Shown here: positions 1 to 7,911 of the stretch, piece by piece
Layout: each line of letters begins with the position of its first letter
Numbering within the stretch: position 1 is the first letter of the stretch
Notes under the pieces: model-generated
What the model saw: only the letters and a program-made list of their open reading frames with translations
What the model was told of the DNA's origin: nothing
Database searches by the model: none
Made by a program: the position numbers and the translations under genes
Assembly (NCBI RefSeq): GCF_042646165.1
Contig: NZ_JBHRTC010000008.1
Length of the DNA: 64,000 bases
Direction: 5' to 3' (one strand)
DNA from: Microbaculum marinum
GTDB lineage: Bacteria; Pseudomonadota; Alphaproteobacteria; Rhizobiales; Tepidamorphaceae

Positions 1-1117
1 ACGGCGTGGCGCGGATGCGGCCGTCCGACAGGATCTCGATCAGGCCGTAGCCGACCAGATCGTCGATGCGCGACGGCGCGAAGCCGTGTCCCGACAGCGA
101 CTCGTAGCGGCGCGGATCGATTCCTTCCTTGAGGCGCAGTCCCATCACGAGGAATTCGTCGGTCATCTCGGCCGGATCGAGGACCTGCCTGTCCGCGATG
201 CCGTGTTGCCCGGATTCGACCGAGGCGAGCCAGGCTTCCGGCGCCCGGATCGTCGACAGCGCCGTGCGATTGCCGTCGATATCGAGCCGCCCGTGTGCGC
301 CGGGGCCGATGCCTGCCCACTGGCCACAGCGCCAGTACACCATGTTGTGCCGGGACTCCGCTCCCGGCCGGGCATGATTGGAGATCTCGTAGGCGGGAAG
401 ACCGTGCCTGTCGGTCGTCTCGAGCGTCACGTCATAGAGGTCCCGCGACAGGTCCTCGCCGGGAACAGCGAGCCGGCCGCGCGCATGCAGGGCGGCGAAC
501 GGCGTGTCGGGCTCGATGGTGAGCTGGTAGAGCGACAGGTGATCGGCGGCCATCGCGCAGGCCTCGCCGAGCTCCTCCCGCCAGCCATCCGCGCTCTGGC
601 CGGGGCGCGCATAGATCATGTCGAAGGACACCCGGTCGAAGGTGGAGCGGGCGATCTCCAGCGCCGCGAGCGCGTCCTTGCGGTCGTGAAGTCGTCCCAG
701 GAACTTCAGCGAGGCGTCGTCCAGCGCCTGGACGCCGAGCGAGACGCGATTGACGCCGGCGCTCGCGTATCCGCGAAACCGCTCGGCCTCGACGCTCGAC
801 GGATTGGCCTCGAGCGTCACCTCGACGCCGTCGGCGACGGGCCAGTTCGCCGCCACCGCGTCGAGCACGCCAGAGACCGTCGCAGGGTCCATCAGCGAGG
901 GGGTGCCGCCGCCGAAGAACACCGAATCGACGGTCAGGCCCGGCGCCAGGCTCGCCATGTAACCGAGCTCGGACACCAGCGCGCGGGCATATCGCGCCTG
1001 GTCGACCTCGCGCCGGACATGGGAGTTGAAATCGCAGTAGGGACACTTGGCGGCGCAGAACGGCCAGTGGACATAGACACCGAAGCCGCCGGACGGCCCG
1101 CCCGTGTCACTCGCCAA
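1..1117 (-). CDS. hemW: HemW-type radical SAM coproporphyrinogen III oxidase-like protein (3' end cut off)
   Basis: Radical SAM protein of the HemW (formerly HemN-like) family, thought to act as a heme chaperone. Near the N-terminus the frame reads HWPFCAAKCPYCDFNSH, which holds the CX3CX2C cluster for the 4Fe-4S/SAM centre (Cys21, 25 and 28 from the proposed start), followed by the family's FFGGGTPS and LEANPSS motifs. About 372 codons are present, so only the last few residues lie outside the window. No ATG suits the N-terminus. The likely start is a TTG overlapping the end of rdgB by 11 bp; other TTG codons lie upstream. The rph-rdgB-hemW order and tight overlaps indicate one operon. The start is uncertain, the family is not. 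Confidence 0.9.
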   Translation of the reverse strand, partial: MASDTGGPSGGFGVYVHWPFCAAKCPYCDFNSHVRREVDQARYARALVSELGYMASLAPGLTVDSVFFGGGTPSLMDPATVSGVLDAVAANWPVADGVEVTLEANPSSVEAERFRGYASAGVNRVSLGVQALDDASLKFLGRLHDRKDALAALEIARSTFDRVSFDMIYARPGQSADGWREELGEACAMAADHLSLYQLTIEPDTPFAALHARGRLAVPGEDLSRDLYDVTLETTDRHGLPAYEISNHARPGAESRHNMVYWRCGQWAGIGPGAHGRLDIDGNRTALSTIRAPEAWLASVESGQHGIADRQVLDPAEMTDEFLVMGLRLKEGIDPRRYESLSGHGFAPSRIDDLVGYGLIEILSDGRIRATP

Positions 1118-1745
1118 TGTGCGCCTCCACGAGCAGGGCAAAGGCTCGGGCGCGGTGCGACAGCGGTGGGGTATCGGTACCGGCCCGGCCGCCGTGCTTC
1201 TCCTCCGCGCTCATTTCCCCGAAGGTGCGCGCATGCCCCTCCGGCAGGAACATCGGGTCGTAGCCGAAGCCCTGCTCGCCGCGCGGCGGCCACACCAGCG
1301 TGCCCTCGATCTCGCCGCGAACCGTCTCGACGTGGCCGTCCGGCCAGGCGATCGCCAGGGCGGAGACGAACCGGGCGGTGCGCCGCTCGGGGGCGATCGC
1401 CCCCAGCTTCTGCAGCTCTTCCTCGAGATTGCGCATGGCACGCGCGAAGTCCCGGTCCGGTCCGGCCCAGCGTGCCGAATGGATGCCCGGCGCCCCGTCG
1501 AGCGCATCGACCGCGAGGCCGGAATCGTCGGAAAGGGCCGGCAGTTCCGCCGCCTCCGCGGCGGCCCGCGCCTTGAGGATCGCGTTCTCCTCGAAGGTCT
1601 GGCCGGTTTCCTCCGGCTCCGGCAGGCCAAGCTCGCCGGCCGAAACCGTGTCGAAGCCATAGGGACCGAGCAGGTCGTCGATTTCCCTCAGTTTGCCCGC
1701 ATTGTGGGTCGCAACGACCAGCCTGCCGGGCTGCAGCCGCCTCAT
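1107..1745 (-). CDS. rdgB: RdgB/HAM1 dITP/XTP pyrophosphatase
   Basis: Non-canonical purine NTP pyrophosphatase that hydrolyses dITP, XTP and ITP to the monophosphates and so keeps them out of DNA. At 212 aa it has the usual family length. Visible motifs are THNAGKLREI at the N-terminus (substrate loop), FEENAILKA, LSDDSGL (metal-binding acidic residues), SARWAG, FGYDPMF and SHRARA near the C-terminus. The ATG overlaps the rph stop codon by four bases (ATGA), which implies translational coupling. hemW follows with another overlap. Confidence 0.95.
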   Translation of the reverse strand: MRRLQPGRLVVATHNAGKLREIDDLLGPYGFDTVSAGELGLPEPEETGQTFEENAILKARAAAEAAELPALSDDSGLAVDALDGAPGIHSARWAGPDRDFARAMRNLEEELQKLGAIAPERRTARFVSALAIAWPDGHVETVRGEIEGTLVWPPRGEQGFGYDPMFLPEGHARTFGEMSAEEKHGGRAGTDTPPLSHRARAFALLVEAHIGE

Positions 1746-2455
1746 GCGATTGCCAGCTTCTGCAGCTCCACCAGTCTGGCCACTCCGGTCTTGGCCAGCG
1801 CCAGCATCTCGCCGAGCTGCTCCTCCGTGAACGGATCGCCCTCGGCGCTCGCCTGCACCTCGACGAGCTTGCCTCCGCCGGTGATGACGAAATTGGCGTC
1901 GGTCTCCGCCTCGGAGTCCTCTGGATAATCGAGGTCGAGCACGGTGGCGCCGGCGTACACGCCGCAGGACACGGCGGCGACGTGGTCGATCAGCGGCTCG
2001 CTGACGAACATGTCGCGTGCGGCCATCCAGCGGACGCAGTCGTGCAGGGCGACCCAGCCGCCGGTGATCGACGCCGTCCGGGTGCCTCCGTCGGCCTGGA
2101 GCACGTCGCAGTCGACGGTGATCTGCCGCTCGCCGAGCTTGCCCATGTCCATGACGGCGCGCAGCGATCGCCCGATCAGCCGCTGAATCTCCAGCGTCCT
2201 GCCGGATTGCCTGCCCGACGAGGCCTCGCGGCGCATGCGCTCCGTCGTCGAGCGCGGCAGCATTCCGTACTCGGCCGTGACCCAGCCCTTGCCGCCGCCG
2301 CGCAGCCAGCCGGGGACCTTGTCCTCCAGGCTCGCCGTGCACAGCACTTCGGTGGCGCCGAACCGGACCAGGCAGGAGCCTTCCGCGTGGCGAGACACGC
2401 CGCGTTCGATGCGAACCGGACGAAGTTCGTCGGCAGCGCGTTTGGAGGGCCGCAT
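1742..2455 (-). CDS. rph: Ribonuclease PH
   Basis: Phosphorolytic 3'-5' exoribonuclease that trims tRNA precursors. The 237-aa protein starts MRPSKRA and shows the RNase PH hallmarks: RGVSRHAEGSCLV, LCTASLEDKVPGWL, GWVTAEYGMLPRST and an RTLEIQRLIGRSLRA segment, then the phosphate-binding DCDVLQADGGTRTASITGG region. First gene of the rph-rdgB-hemW operon and divergent from hrcA, an arrangement typical of Hyphomicrobiales. About 195 bp separate the two start codons and must hold both promoters. Confidence 0.96.
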   Translation of the reverse strand: MRPSKRAADELRPVRIERGVSRHAEGSCLVRFGATEVLCTASLEDKVPGWLRGGGKGWVTAEYGMLPRSTTERMRREASSGRQSGRTLEIQRLIGRSLRAVMDMGKLGERQITVDCDVLQADGGTRTASITGGWVALHDCVRWMAARDMFVSEPLIDHVAAVSCGVYAGATVLDLDYPEDSEAETDANFVITGGGKLVEVQASAEGDPFTEEQLGEMLALAKTGVARLVELQKLAIA

Positions 2456-2611
2456 GTTTTTCTCCTGACACGACAGGTTTCGGAAAGCCGGCGCCCCTTC
2501 GGTCGTGCCGGCCAGCGGATTTCTAACCGCTTCATCGGCGCTTCGCCAGCCCGGTTCGCCCGGTCGCCATTGCCTGCAACGCGAGGCGGCCGAGGTCGGG
2601 CCAAAGGCCGC

Positions 2612-2642
2612 TTGACGGCCGCGCCCGGCGACCGCACATAAT
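2612..2642 (+). promoter_or_regulatory. Putative sigma-70 type promoter of hrcA
   Basis: TTGACG at 2612-2617 and CATAAT at 2637-2642, spaced by 19 bp. The -10 ends only eight bases before the hrcA ATG, and no Shine-Dalgarno sequence precedes that ATG, so the transcript may be leaderless. The long spacer weakens the call. No CIRCE element was found here, which suggests hrcA is not autoregulated through the classical operator. Confidence 0.4.
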
Positions 2643-2650
2643 CGGCCATC

Positions 2651-3766
2651 ATGAACCAGATCAGGCCGCCCGGCAGCAAGTCCCCCGACGCGTCCACCCT
2701 GAGCGGTGCGCGCCTGTCCGGGCTTGCCGACCTGAATGCCCGTTCCCGCGAGATCTTCCGGCGGATCGTCGAGGCCTATCTCGACACCGGCGATCCGGTC
2801 GGCTCGCGCAACATTTCACGGGCCCTGCCGATGGCGCTGTCGCCGGCCTCGGTGCGCAACGTGATGAGCGATCTCGAGGCGCTGGGGCTCATCTATGCGC
2901 CGCACACCAGCGCCGGACGCATGCCGACCGAGCTCGGCCTCAGGTTCTTTGTCGACGCGCTGCTGGAGATCGGTGACCTGTCGCCGGCCGAACGCAGCTC
3001 GATCGATTCGCGATTCTCGTCGGGCGAGCGCGACCAGTCCGTGGAGGCAATGCTCGGGCAGGCCTCCAGCCTGCTCTCCGGGCTCTCGCGCGGCGCCGGG
3101 CTGGTGCTCGCCAGCAAGACCGACATGCGCATCCGCCACATCGAGTTCGTCAGGCTGGAGCCGAGACGCGCCCTCGTCGTGCTGGTCGGCGACGACAGCA
3201 CGGTGGAGAACCGCATCGTCGAACTCGACGAGGACATCCCGCCCTCGGCGCTGGTGGAGGCCGGCAACTACCTCAATGCCCGTATCCAGGGTCGCACGCT
3301 GGCCGGCGTGCGCGAGGAGATCCAGCGCACGCGAACGCTGCTGGAAGCCGAACTCGACGTGCTCAGCCGCAGGGTGGTCGATGCCGGGCTGGCGACCTGG
3401 GCCGGGGTATCGGACGACCGGCCGCGGACCCTGATCGTGCGCGGCCAGTCGAACCTGCTGGAGGATCTGCACGCCCTCGAGGACCTGGAGCGCATCCGGG
3501 TGCTGTTCGACGACCTGGAGAAGAAGAGCGACATCATCGAGTTGCTCGGCCATGCCGAGCGGGCCGACGGCGTGCGCATCTTCATTGGTTCGGAGAACAA
3601 GCTGTTTTCGCTGTCGGGATCCTCGGTGGTGGCGGCGCCCTATCGCGATGCCGACGAGAACATCGTCGGCGTGCTGGGGGTCATCGGGCCGACCCGGCTC
3701 AATTATGCCCGCATCGTTCCGGTGGTCGATTACACGGCCCAGCTGCTGAGCCGGCTGCTGGACTGA
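2651..3766 (+). CDS. hrcA: Heat-inducible transcription repressor HrcA
   Basis: DNA-binding repressor of CIRCE-controlled chaperone genes, usually groESL in alphaproteobacteria. The 371-aa protein has an N-terminal winged helix (LNARSREIFRRIVEAYLDTGDPVGSRNISR to about residue 105), a GAF-like core and the family's C-terminal FIGSENKLFSLSGSSVV and GVIGPTRLNYARIVPVVDYTAQLLSRLL segments. It is followed by grpE after about 125 bp. The start has no visible ribosome binding site but sits just after a -10-like sequence. Confidence 0.95.
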   Translation: MNQIRPPGSKSPDASTLSGARLSGLADLNARSREIFRRIVEAYLDTGDPVGSRNISRALPMALSPASVRNVMSDLEALGLIYAPHTSAGRMPTELGLRFFVDALLEIGDLSPAERSSIDSRFSSGERDQSVEAMLGQASSLLSGLSRGAGLVLASKTDMRIRHIEFVRLEPRRALVVLVGDDSTVENRIVELDEDIPPSALVEAGNYLNARIQGRTLAGVREEIQRTRTLLEAELDVLSRRVVDAGLATWAGVSDDRPRTLIVRGQSNLLEDLHALEDLERIRVLFDDLEKKSDIIELLGHAERADGVRIFIGSENKLFSLSGSSVVAAPYRDADENIVGVLGVIGPTRLNYARIVPVVDYTAQLLSRLLD

Positions 3767-3799
3767 CGGGCCCGCCGTTCCGGCGGCTGTTGCCCAGCG

Positions 3800-3828
3800 G
3801 TTGATTTTTTGCCTCCCAGCCCTGATAT
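3800..3828 (+). promoter_or_regulatory. Putative RpoH (sigma-32) promoter of grpE
   Basis: GTTG at 3800-3803, then CCTGATAT at 3821-3828. This has the same spacing as the much better match before dnaK (alphaproteobacterial consensus CTTG-N17/18-CYTATNT), with one mismatch in each half. It lies about 65 bp before the grpE start, where a heat-shock promoter is expected. Confidence 0.5.
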
Positions 3829-3891
3829 CGGGGCCGACCGACGTGCGGTGCGGCTGGCATTGCACGCAATCCCGCTTTCTCCGAGGTTCGA

Positions 3892-4545
3892 ATGAGCGAC
3901 GAGATGAACAAGGCCGCCAACGAGAATTCCGAGCCGGAAGGCGTCGACAAGCCGGAGCAGGCTCCGGAGTCGACCGAGAACCAGACCGCCGCGGCCGATG
4001 ACCCGGGCGTGTCCGGCACCGATCCGAACGCGGAACTGCGTGCGGAGAACGCCGATCTGCGCGATCGGCTGTTGCGCGCCGTCGCCGAGATGGAAAACTT
4101 CCGCAAGCGTGCCGAACGTGAAAAGAAGGAGGCGGCCCAGTTCGCGATCTCGCAGTTCGCCCGCGATCTGCTCGGCGTCAGCGACAACATGCGCCGGGCG
4201 CTCGACACCGTCGGCGGCGAGGCGCGCGAGGCCGCCGATCCGGTCTTCGCCAGTCTCCTCGAAGGCGTCGAGATGACCGAGCGCGAGTTTCTGAAGACGC
4301 TCGAGAAGCACGGCGTCAGCCGGATCGATCCGCAGGGCCAGCGCTTCGACCCCAACTACCATCAGGCGATGTTCGAGGTCCCCGACGAGAGCGTTCCCAG
4401 CGGCACCGTCGTCCAGGTCGTCCAGGCCGGCTACAAGATTGCCGACCGCTGCCTGCGGCCGGCGATGGTGGGCGTTTCCAAGGGTGGCCCGAAGCAGGCC
4501 GCCAGGCCGGACGGCGAAGCGGCCCGCACGGACAGGACCGCGTAG
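3892..4545 (+). CDS. grpE: GrpE nucleotide exchange factor
   Basis: Co-chaperone that releases ADP from DnaK. At 217 aa it has an acidic, disordered N-terminus (about residues 1-40), a long coiled coil (ELRAENADLRDRLLRAVAEMENFRKRAEREKKEA) and the C-terminal beta domain ending in the family signature VVQVVQAGYKIADRCLRPAMVGVSKG. It follows hrcA. dnaK lies about 3.5 kb downstream, separated by stress-type genes and an alkB-decarboxylase pair on the other strand. Confidence 0.96.
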   Translation: MSDEMNKAANENSEPEGVDKPEQAPESTENQTAAADDPGVSGTDPNAELRAENADLRDRLLRAVAEMENFRKRAEREKKEAAQFAISQFARDLLGVSDNMRRALDTVGGEAREAADPVFASLLEGVEMTEREFLKTLEKHGVSRIDPQGQRFDPNYHQAMFEVPDESVPSGTVVQVVQAGYKIADRCLRPAMVGVSKGGPKQAARPDGEAARTDRTA

Positions 4546-4583
4546 TTTCGCTCACCTGCGGTCCCGGAAAGCGACAGGCTCTC

Positions 4584-4608
4584 GGAACGGCGCCCCGGTT
4601 TCTGCGTT
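4584..4608 (+). promoter_or_regulatory. Putative EcfG (general stress sigma factor) promoter
   Basis: GGAAC at 4584-4588 and CGTT at 4605-4608 with a 16-bp spacer, matching the alphaproteobacterial EcfG consensus GGAAC-N16/17-CGTT. It lies about 30 bp upstream of the small membrane protein gene that starts at 4638. Confidence 0.55.
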
Positions 4609-4637
4609 TTGCTCAGGATAGCTCTAACGAGGTAGCC

Positions 4638-4823
4638 ATGAGTAATCCCTATCGACAGGACCAACCGATCCGTGAAACCGCGACCGAAGCCCGGCAGGGC
4701 GATCGCGATCGCCCCGTCTGGTACGTGCTGGTGGTTTCGACGGCGCTGGTGGCGGTGATCTTCGCGGTTCTCCTGCTCTTCTTCGCGGGAATGTCCGAGG
4801 CCGCTACCGGCCTGCAGGCCTAG
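4638..4823 (+). CDS. Small single-pass membrane protein, unknown function
   Basis: A 61-aa protein with a polar N-terminus (residues 1-26) and one strongly hydrophobic segment (about residues 28-51, YVLVVSTALVAVIFAVLLLFFAG). A GAGGT ribosome binding site sits seven bases before the ATG, and an EcfG-like promoter lies upstream, so it is probably a stress-induced inner-membrane peptide. No family was recognised. A perfect hairpin downstream suggests a monocistronic unit. Confidence 0.65.
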   Translation: MSNPYRQDQPIRETATEARQGDRDRPVWYVLVVSTALVAVIFAVLLLFFAGMSEAATGLQA

Positions 4824-4873
4824 CCGCGACGCCGCCAGGCGGACTTCATCGCAGGACGGCATGACGTGCTGAC

Positions 4874-4895
4874 GCCCCGGTCGGACGACCGGGGC
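4874..4895 (+). terminator. Hairpin, possible terminator
   Basis: Perfect 9-bp stem (GCCCCGGTC with GACCGGGGC) around a GGAC loop, 50 bp after the small membrane protein stop. No strong T-run follows, so termination may be weak or Rho-assisted. Confidence 0.45.
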
Positions 4896-5048
4896 GCAGT
4901 TGCGTTGCCGCACCGGGCGTTTTCGCGCGGCCGAAGCGGATCAAGGCAGAACGGTGCAGGAATTCCAGCGATTTGGTGCCGCCGGCGGGGTCCTTTTGAG
5001 GCCACCCACGATTCTCGCGGAAGTTCCCGGATCCGGCCGCATTTGGAC

Positions 5049-5074
5049 GGAACCGTGATGACGACGCGCGCGTT
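5049..5074 (+). promoter_or_regulatory. Putative EcfG (general stress sigma factor) promoter
   Basis: GGAAC at 5049-5053 and CGTT at 5071-5074 with a 17-bp spacer, about 50 bp before the PRC-barrel gene. This is the second such site within 500 bp. The rest of the 4824-5122 stretch holds only the hairpin above. Confidence 0.55.
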
Positions 5075-5122
5075 TGGCTGCCGATCACAGCAGCCCGGCC
5101 CCATAACAGCGAGGACCGTCAC

Positions 5123-5629
5123 ATGACCATCACCAGGCTTCTACCCGTCCTTTTCATCTCGGTCGGCCTCGCCGGAGGCACGGCCGTTGCCCAGTCCGCG
5201 AGCGAACAGACCGACGCTGACCGGATGGCGATCGACCAGATGGAAACCGACGACAATCCCAACGCCGAAATCGTTCGCCAGATCGAGGACGAGACCGGCG
5301 AGGGGGACGCGGCGCCGACTGCCAACACGTTGGGTGAAGCCGCAGCCACCGCGCAGACGGAGCAGCCGATCGGCTCAGGCGCAGCGGTCGAGTGGGTCGG
5401 CAAGCCGATCGCCGCCGTAGACGGCACGAAGGTCGGCACCGTCAGCGAGGTCAAGATCGACGGCAACGGCGCGGTCACCGAAATTCATGCGAAGATCGGC
5501 GGGCTGTTCGGCCTGTTTGCCAAGGAAGTCGCGATTCCTGCGGAACGGATCATCCTGGAGCGCGACGGCATGATCATCTCCGAACTGTCCCAGGACGACA
5601 TCAACGCCGCGCCGCGCGTCAACAGCTGA
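5123..5629 (+). CDS. Secreted PRC-barrel domain protein
   Basis: A 168-aa protein with an N-terminal signal peptide (MTITRLLPVLFISVGLAGGTAVAQS, cleavage after AVAQ or AQS), an acidic linker (about residues 25-85) and a PRC-barrel-like beta domain (about residues 88-165, WVGKPIAAVDGTKVGTVSEVKI followed by EVAIPAERIIL). PRC-barrel proteins of this size are common, poorly characterised periplasmic proteins of Hyphomicrobiales, often in the general stress regulon. The EcfG-like promoter agrees with that. Its molecular function is not known. Confidence 0.8.
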   Translation: MTITRLLPVLFISVGLAGGTAVAQSASEQTDADRMAIDQMETDDNPNAEIVRQIEDETGEGDAAPTANTLGEAAATAQTEQPIGSGAAVEWVGKPIAAVDGTKVGTVSEVKIDGNGAVTEIHAKIGGLFGLFAKEVAIPAERIILERDGMIISELSQDDINAAPRVNS

Positions 5630-5651
5630 GCCCAAGACCCCGAACCTAAGG

Positions 5652-6293
5652 TCACCCTGTCCCCGGCAGGGTGACCCGCCGCAGGGTCAGGTTGACCCGG
5701 CCGCCGCCGGGCAGCCAGTCCTCCAGCACCGTGGACGTGCCCGCAACGATCCGGTCCACGCCGTGATATGCCAGCCGGCTGTCTCCTCCGAGCACGATGG
5801 CGTCCCCCGACGCAAGCCTGACTGACCGGGTGGGCCCCTTCCGCTGCGCGCCCCCGACCCGGAAGATCGCGGTGTCCCCCAGGGACAGCGAGACAACCGG
5901 CGCGGCCGTGTCGCGTTCGTCCTCGTCGCGGTGCAGGCCCATCTTGGCGGTCGGGACGTAGTGGTTGACCAGGCAGGCCTCCGGAGGATGCGGATAGCCC
6001 GACAGCCGCTCCCATGCCTCGAGCAGCACGGGCGGCATCGCCGGCCATGGCGCGCCCGTCTCCGGGTGGGTCGCCTGGTAGCGGTACCCCTCCTTGTCCG
6101 CCACCCAGCCGAGCGAACCGCAATTGGTCATCTCGACCGAGAACGGCTTGCCGGTGCGCGGCATGCGAGGCGTGTAGAACGGTGCCGCCGCGACGACGGC
6201 CTCGAGCGCGGCGATCAAGGCCGCCTGCGCCGCGCGGTCGAGAAAACCCGGCAGGTACCGGCATCCGGGTGCGAGTTCGAGCGAGTCACCCAT
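5652..6293 (-). CDS. alkB: AlkB-type alpha-ketoglutarate-dependent DNA repair dioxygenase
   Basis: Fe(II)/2-oxoglutarate dioxygenase that oxidatively removes methyl groups from 1-meA and 3-meC in DNA. The core shows the AlkB metal triad (HRDED for His/Asp, AYHGVDR for the distal His) and the 2-oxoglutarate-binding arginines in RVNLTLRRV. NHYVPTAKMGLH and GDAIVLGGDSRLAYHG are family landmarks. The ATG chosen gives 213 aa starting MGDSLELAPG and overlaps the upstream decarboxylase by eight bases; an in-frame start 39 bases earlier is possible. It is cotranscribed with the decarboxylase. Confidence 0.9.
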   Translation of the reverse strand: MGDSLELAPGCRYLPGFLDRAAQAALIAALEAVVAAAPFYTPRMPRTGKPFSVEMTNCGSLGWVADKEGYRYQATHPETGAPWPAMPPVLLEAWERLSGYPHPPEACLVNHYVPTAKMGLHRDEDERDTAAPVVSLSLGDTAIFRVGGAQRKGPTRSVRLASGDAIVLGGDSRLAYHGVDRIVAGTSTVLEDWLPGGGRVNLTLRRVTLPGTG

Positions 6294-7716
6294 GGCCGGT
6301 ACCGCCGAGGCTTTCGGCGACCTCCCGGACATGCTCCCACGCGTCGACGACGTGCCGGCGCTCGGTCGCCAGGTTGCCGATAGACAGGCGCACCGCGACG
6401 CGGCCGCCGACCAGCGTCCGGGTCAGGTAGGTGAAGCCCGTCTCGTTGACGATGGAGATCAGGCGGTCGTTGAGCGCATCGAGCGCCGCATCGCTGAGGC
6501 CGTGCGGGCGGTACCGGAACACCACGAGGGCGAGGCTGCGCGGCGCGGCGAGCTCGAAGCCGGGTTCGGCCGCCACCATGCCCTCGACCTCTTCGGCCCA
6601 GGCGACGTGGTTGCGGATCATCGCACGGATCGCCTCGAGCCCGTAGCTCCTCAGCGCGAACCACAGCTTCAATGCCCGGAACCGGCGGCCGAGCGGAATC
6701 GTCCAGTCGCGGTACTCCGGTCCCGCCGTGCTGCCCTCGGAGACGAGATAGGCCGGCAGGATCGACAGCGCCTTGCGCAGCACCGCCGGATCGCGGACGA
6801 AATGCGCCGAGCAGTCGAAATTGGTGACGAGCCACTTGTGCGGATTGAAGACCACCGAGTCCGCCTTCTCGATCCCCGCGGCGATATCCCTGAACTCCGG
6901 ACAGATCAGCGCCGAGCCGGCCCAGGCGGCGTCGACATGCAGGTAGATCCCGTGGCGCGCGGCGATGTCGGCGATCTGCGAGACCGGATCTACCGCACCG
7001 ACCCCGGTCGCGCCGACCGAGGCGACGATGCCGGCGGGGACGCTGCCCGCAGCCAGGTCCTGCGCGATCGCCGCTTCCAGGGCCGTGGGAGTCATCCGGA
7101 ACCGGTCGTCGGCCGGAATCCTCCTCAGCCCCGCGTCGCCGAAGCCGGCGATGCGCGCGGCCTTGTCGATCGAGGAATGGGCTTCGGCGGAGGCGTAGAC
7201 GACGAGCTTCGGCTTGCCCGACAGGCCGTCGCTGTTGCCCGTCCAGTCAAGCGCCCGCTCGCGCATGGCGATAAGCGCGCAGAGCGTCGCCGTCGATGCC
7301 GAATCCTGGATCGTCCCGCGGAAGGCATCCGGCAGGCCGATCGCACCGGCCAGCCAGGCCATGGTGACCGCTTCCAGCTCGTTTGCCGCCGGCGACGTCT
7401 CCCACAGCATCGCCTGCTGACCGAGGCCTGCCGCGAGAATCTCGCCCAGAACCGCGGGCGGACTGATGTTTGCCGGGAAGTAGGCGAAGAACCGCGGGTG
7501 CGCCCAGTTGGTCAGGCCGGGATCCAGGATGCGATCGAAATCGGCGAGGATCTCATCGAAGCCCTCCGGCCCCTCGGGCGCGGCGGCGGGCAGCGCAGCG
7601 GCGATCGCGCCCGGCCGTGCCTTCGAACGCACCGGACGCGACTCGATCGTCTCCCAGTACTCTGCGATCCGGTCGACCAGCTCGTGGCCGCGCCTTCGGA
7701 ATTCGTCGGTGTCCAT
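6286..7716 (-). CDS. PLP-dependent group II (aromatic-L-amino-acid type) decarboxylase
   Basis: A 476-aa member of the group II PLP decarboxylase family (aromatic amino acid, tyrosine or related decarboxylases). Visible features are WAHPRFFAYFPAN at the N-terminus, TSPAANELE, the cofactor-contacting LHVDAAWAGSALICPEFR and the PLP-lysine motif FNPHKWLVTNFDCSA. Full family length suggests an active enzyme, but the substrate cannot be read from sequence; tryptophan, phenylalanine or dopa are possible. It forms a two-gene unit with alkB and interrupts the grpE-dnaK interval on the opposite strand. Its promoter lies in the roughly 145 bp before the dnaK promoter. Confidence 0.88.
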   Translation of the reverse strand: MDTDEFRRRGHELVDRIAEYWETIESRPVRSKARPGAIAAALPAAAPEGPEGFDEILADFDRILDPGLTNWAHPRFFAYFPANISPPAVLGEILAAGLGQQAMLWETSPAANELEAVTMAWLAGAIGLPDAFRGTIQDSASTATLCALIAMRERALDWTGNSDGLSGKPKLVVYASAEAHSSIDKAARIAGFGDAGLRRIPADDRFRMTPTALEAAIAQDLAAGSVPAGIVASVGATGVGAVDPVSQIADIAARHGIYLHVDAAWAGSALICPEFRDIAAGIEKADSVVFNPHKWLVTNFDCSAHFVRDPAVLRKALSILPAYLVSEGSTAGPEYRDWTIPLGRRFRALKLWFALRSYGLEAIRAMIRNHVAWAEEVEGMVAAEPGFELAAPRSLALVVFRYRPHGLSDAALDALNDRLISIVNETGFTYLTRTLVGGRVAVRLSIGNLATERRHVVDAWEHVREVAESLGGTGHG

Positions 7717-7861
7717 TCGCTCGTCCCTTCGCCCCGGTCCGGCCCATGGACCAGCCCATGAATCCGGCGACGCCGGAGCGCCATCCTGTTCGGCAAATCG
7801 CTTGCGTCAAGCCGCCACGCGACCGGCCGGTCGCGGATTCGCCAATCAATCGGCTTCCCGC

Positions 7862-7890
7862 CTTGCGACGTCTGGGCGGTCTCCTTATAT
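7862..7890 (+). promoter_or_regulatory. RpoH (sigma-32) promoter of dnaK
   Basis: CTTG at 7862-7865 and CCTTATAT at 7883-7890. This is a full match to the alphaproteobacterial heat-shock promoter pattern CTTG-N17/18-CYTATNT. It predicts a 5' leader of about 138 nt before the dnaK start. Confidence 0.75.
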
Positions 7891-7911
7891 CAGCGCTCAA
7901 CGCAGCCTCGT

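Noticed and set aside
86..1576. A 496-codon open frame on the plus strand opposite hemW and rdgB
   Set aside because: Its Arg/Gly/Pro-rich translation is the mirror of two well-conserved genes in GC-rich DNA; hemW and rdgB on the other strand have full family motifs.
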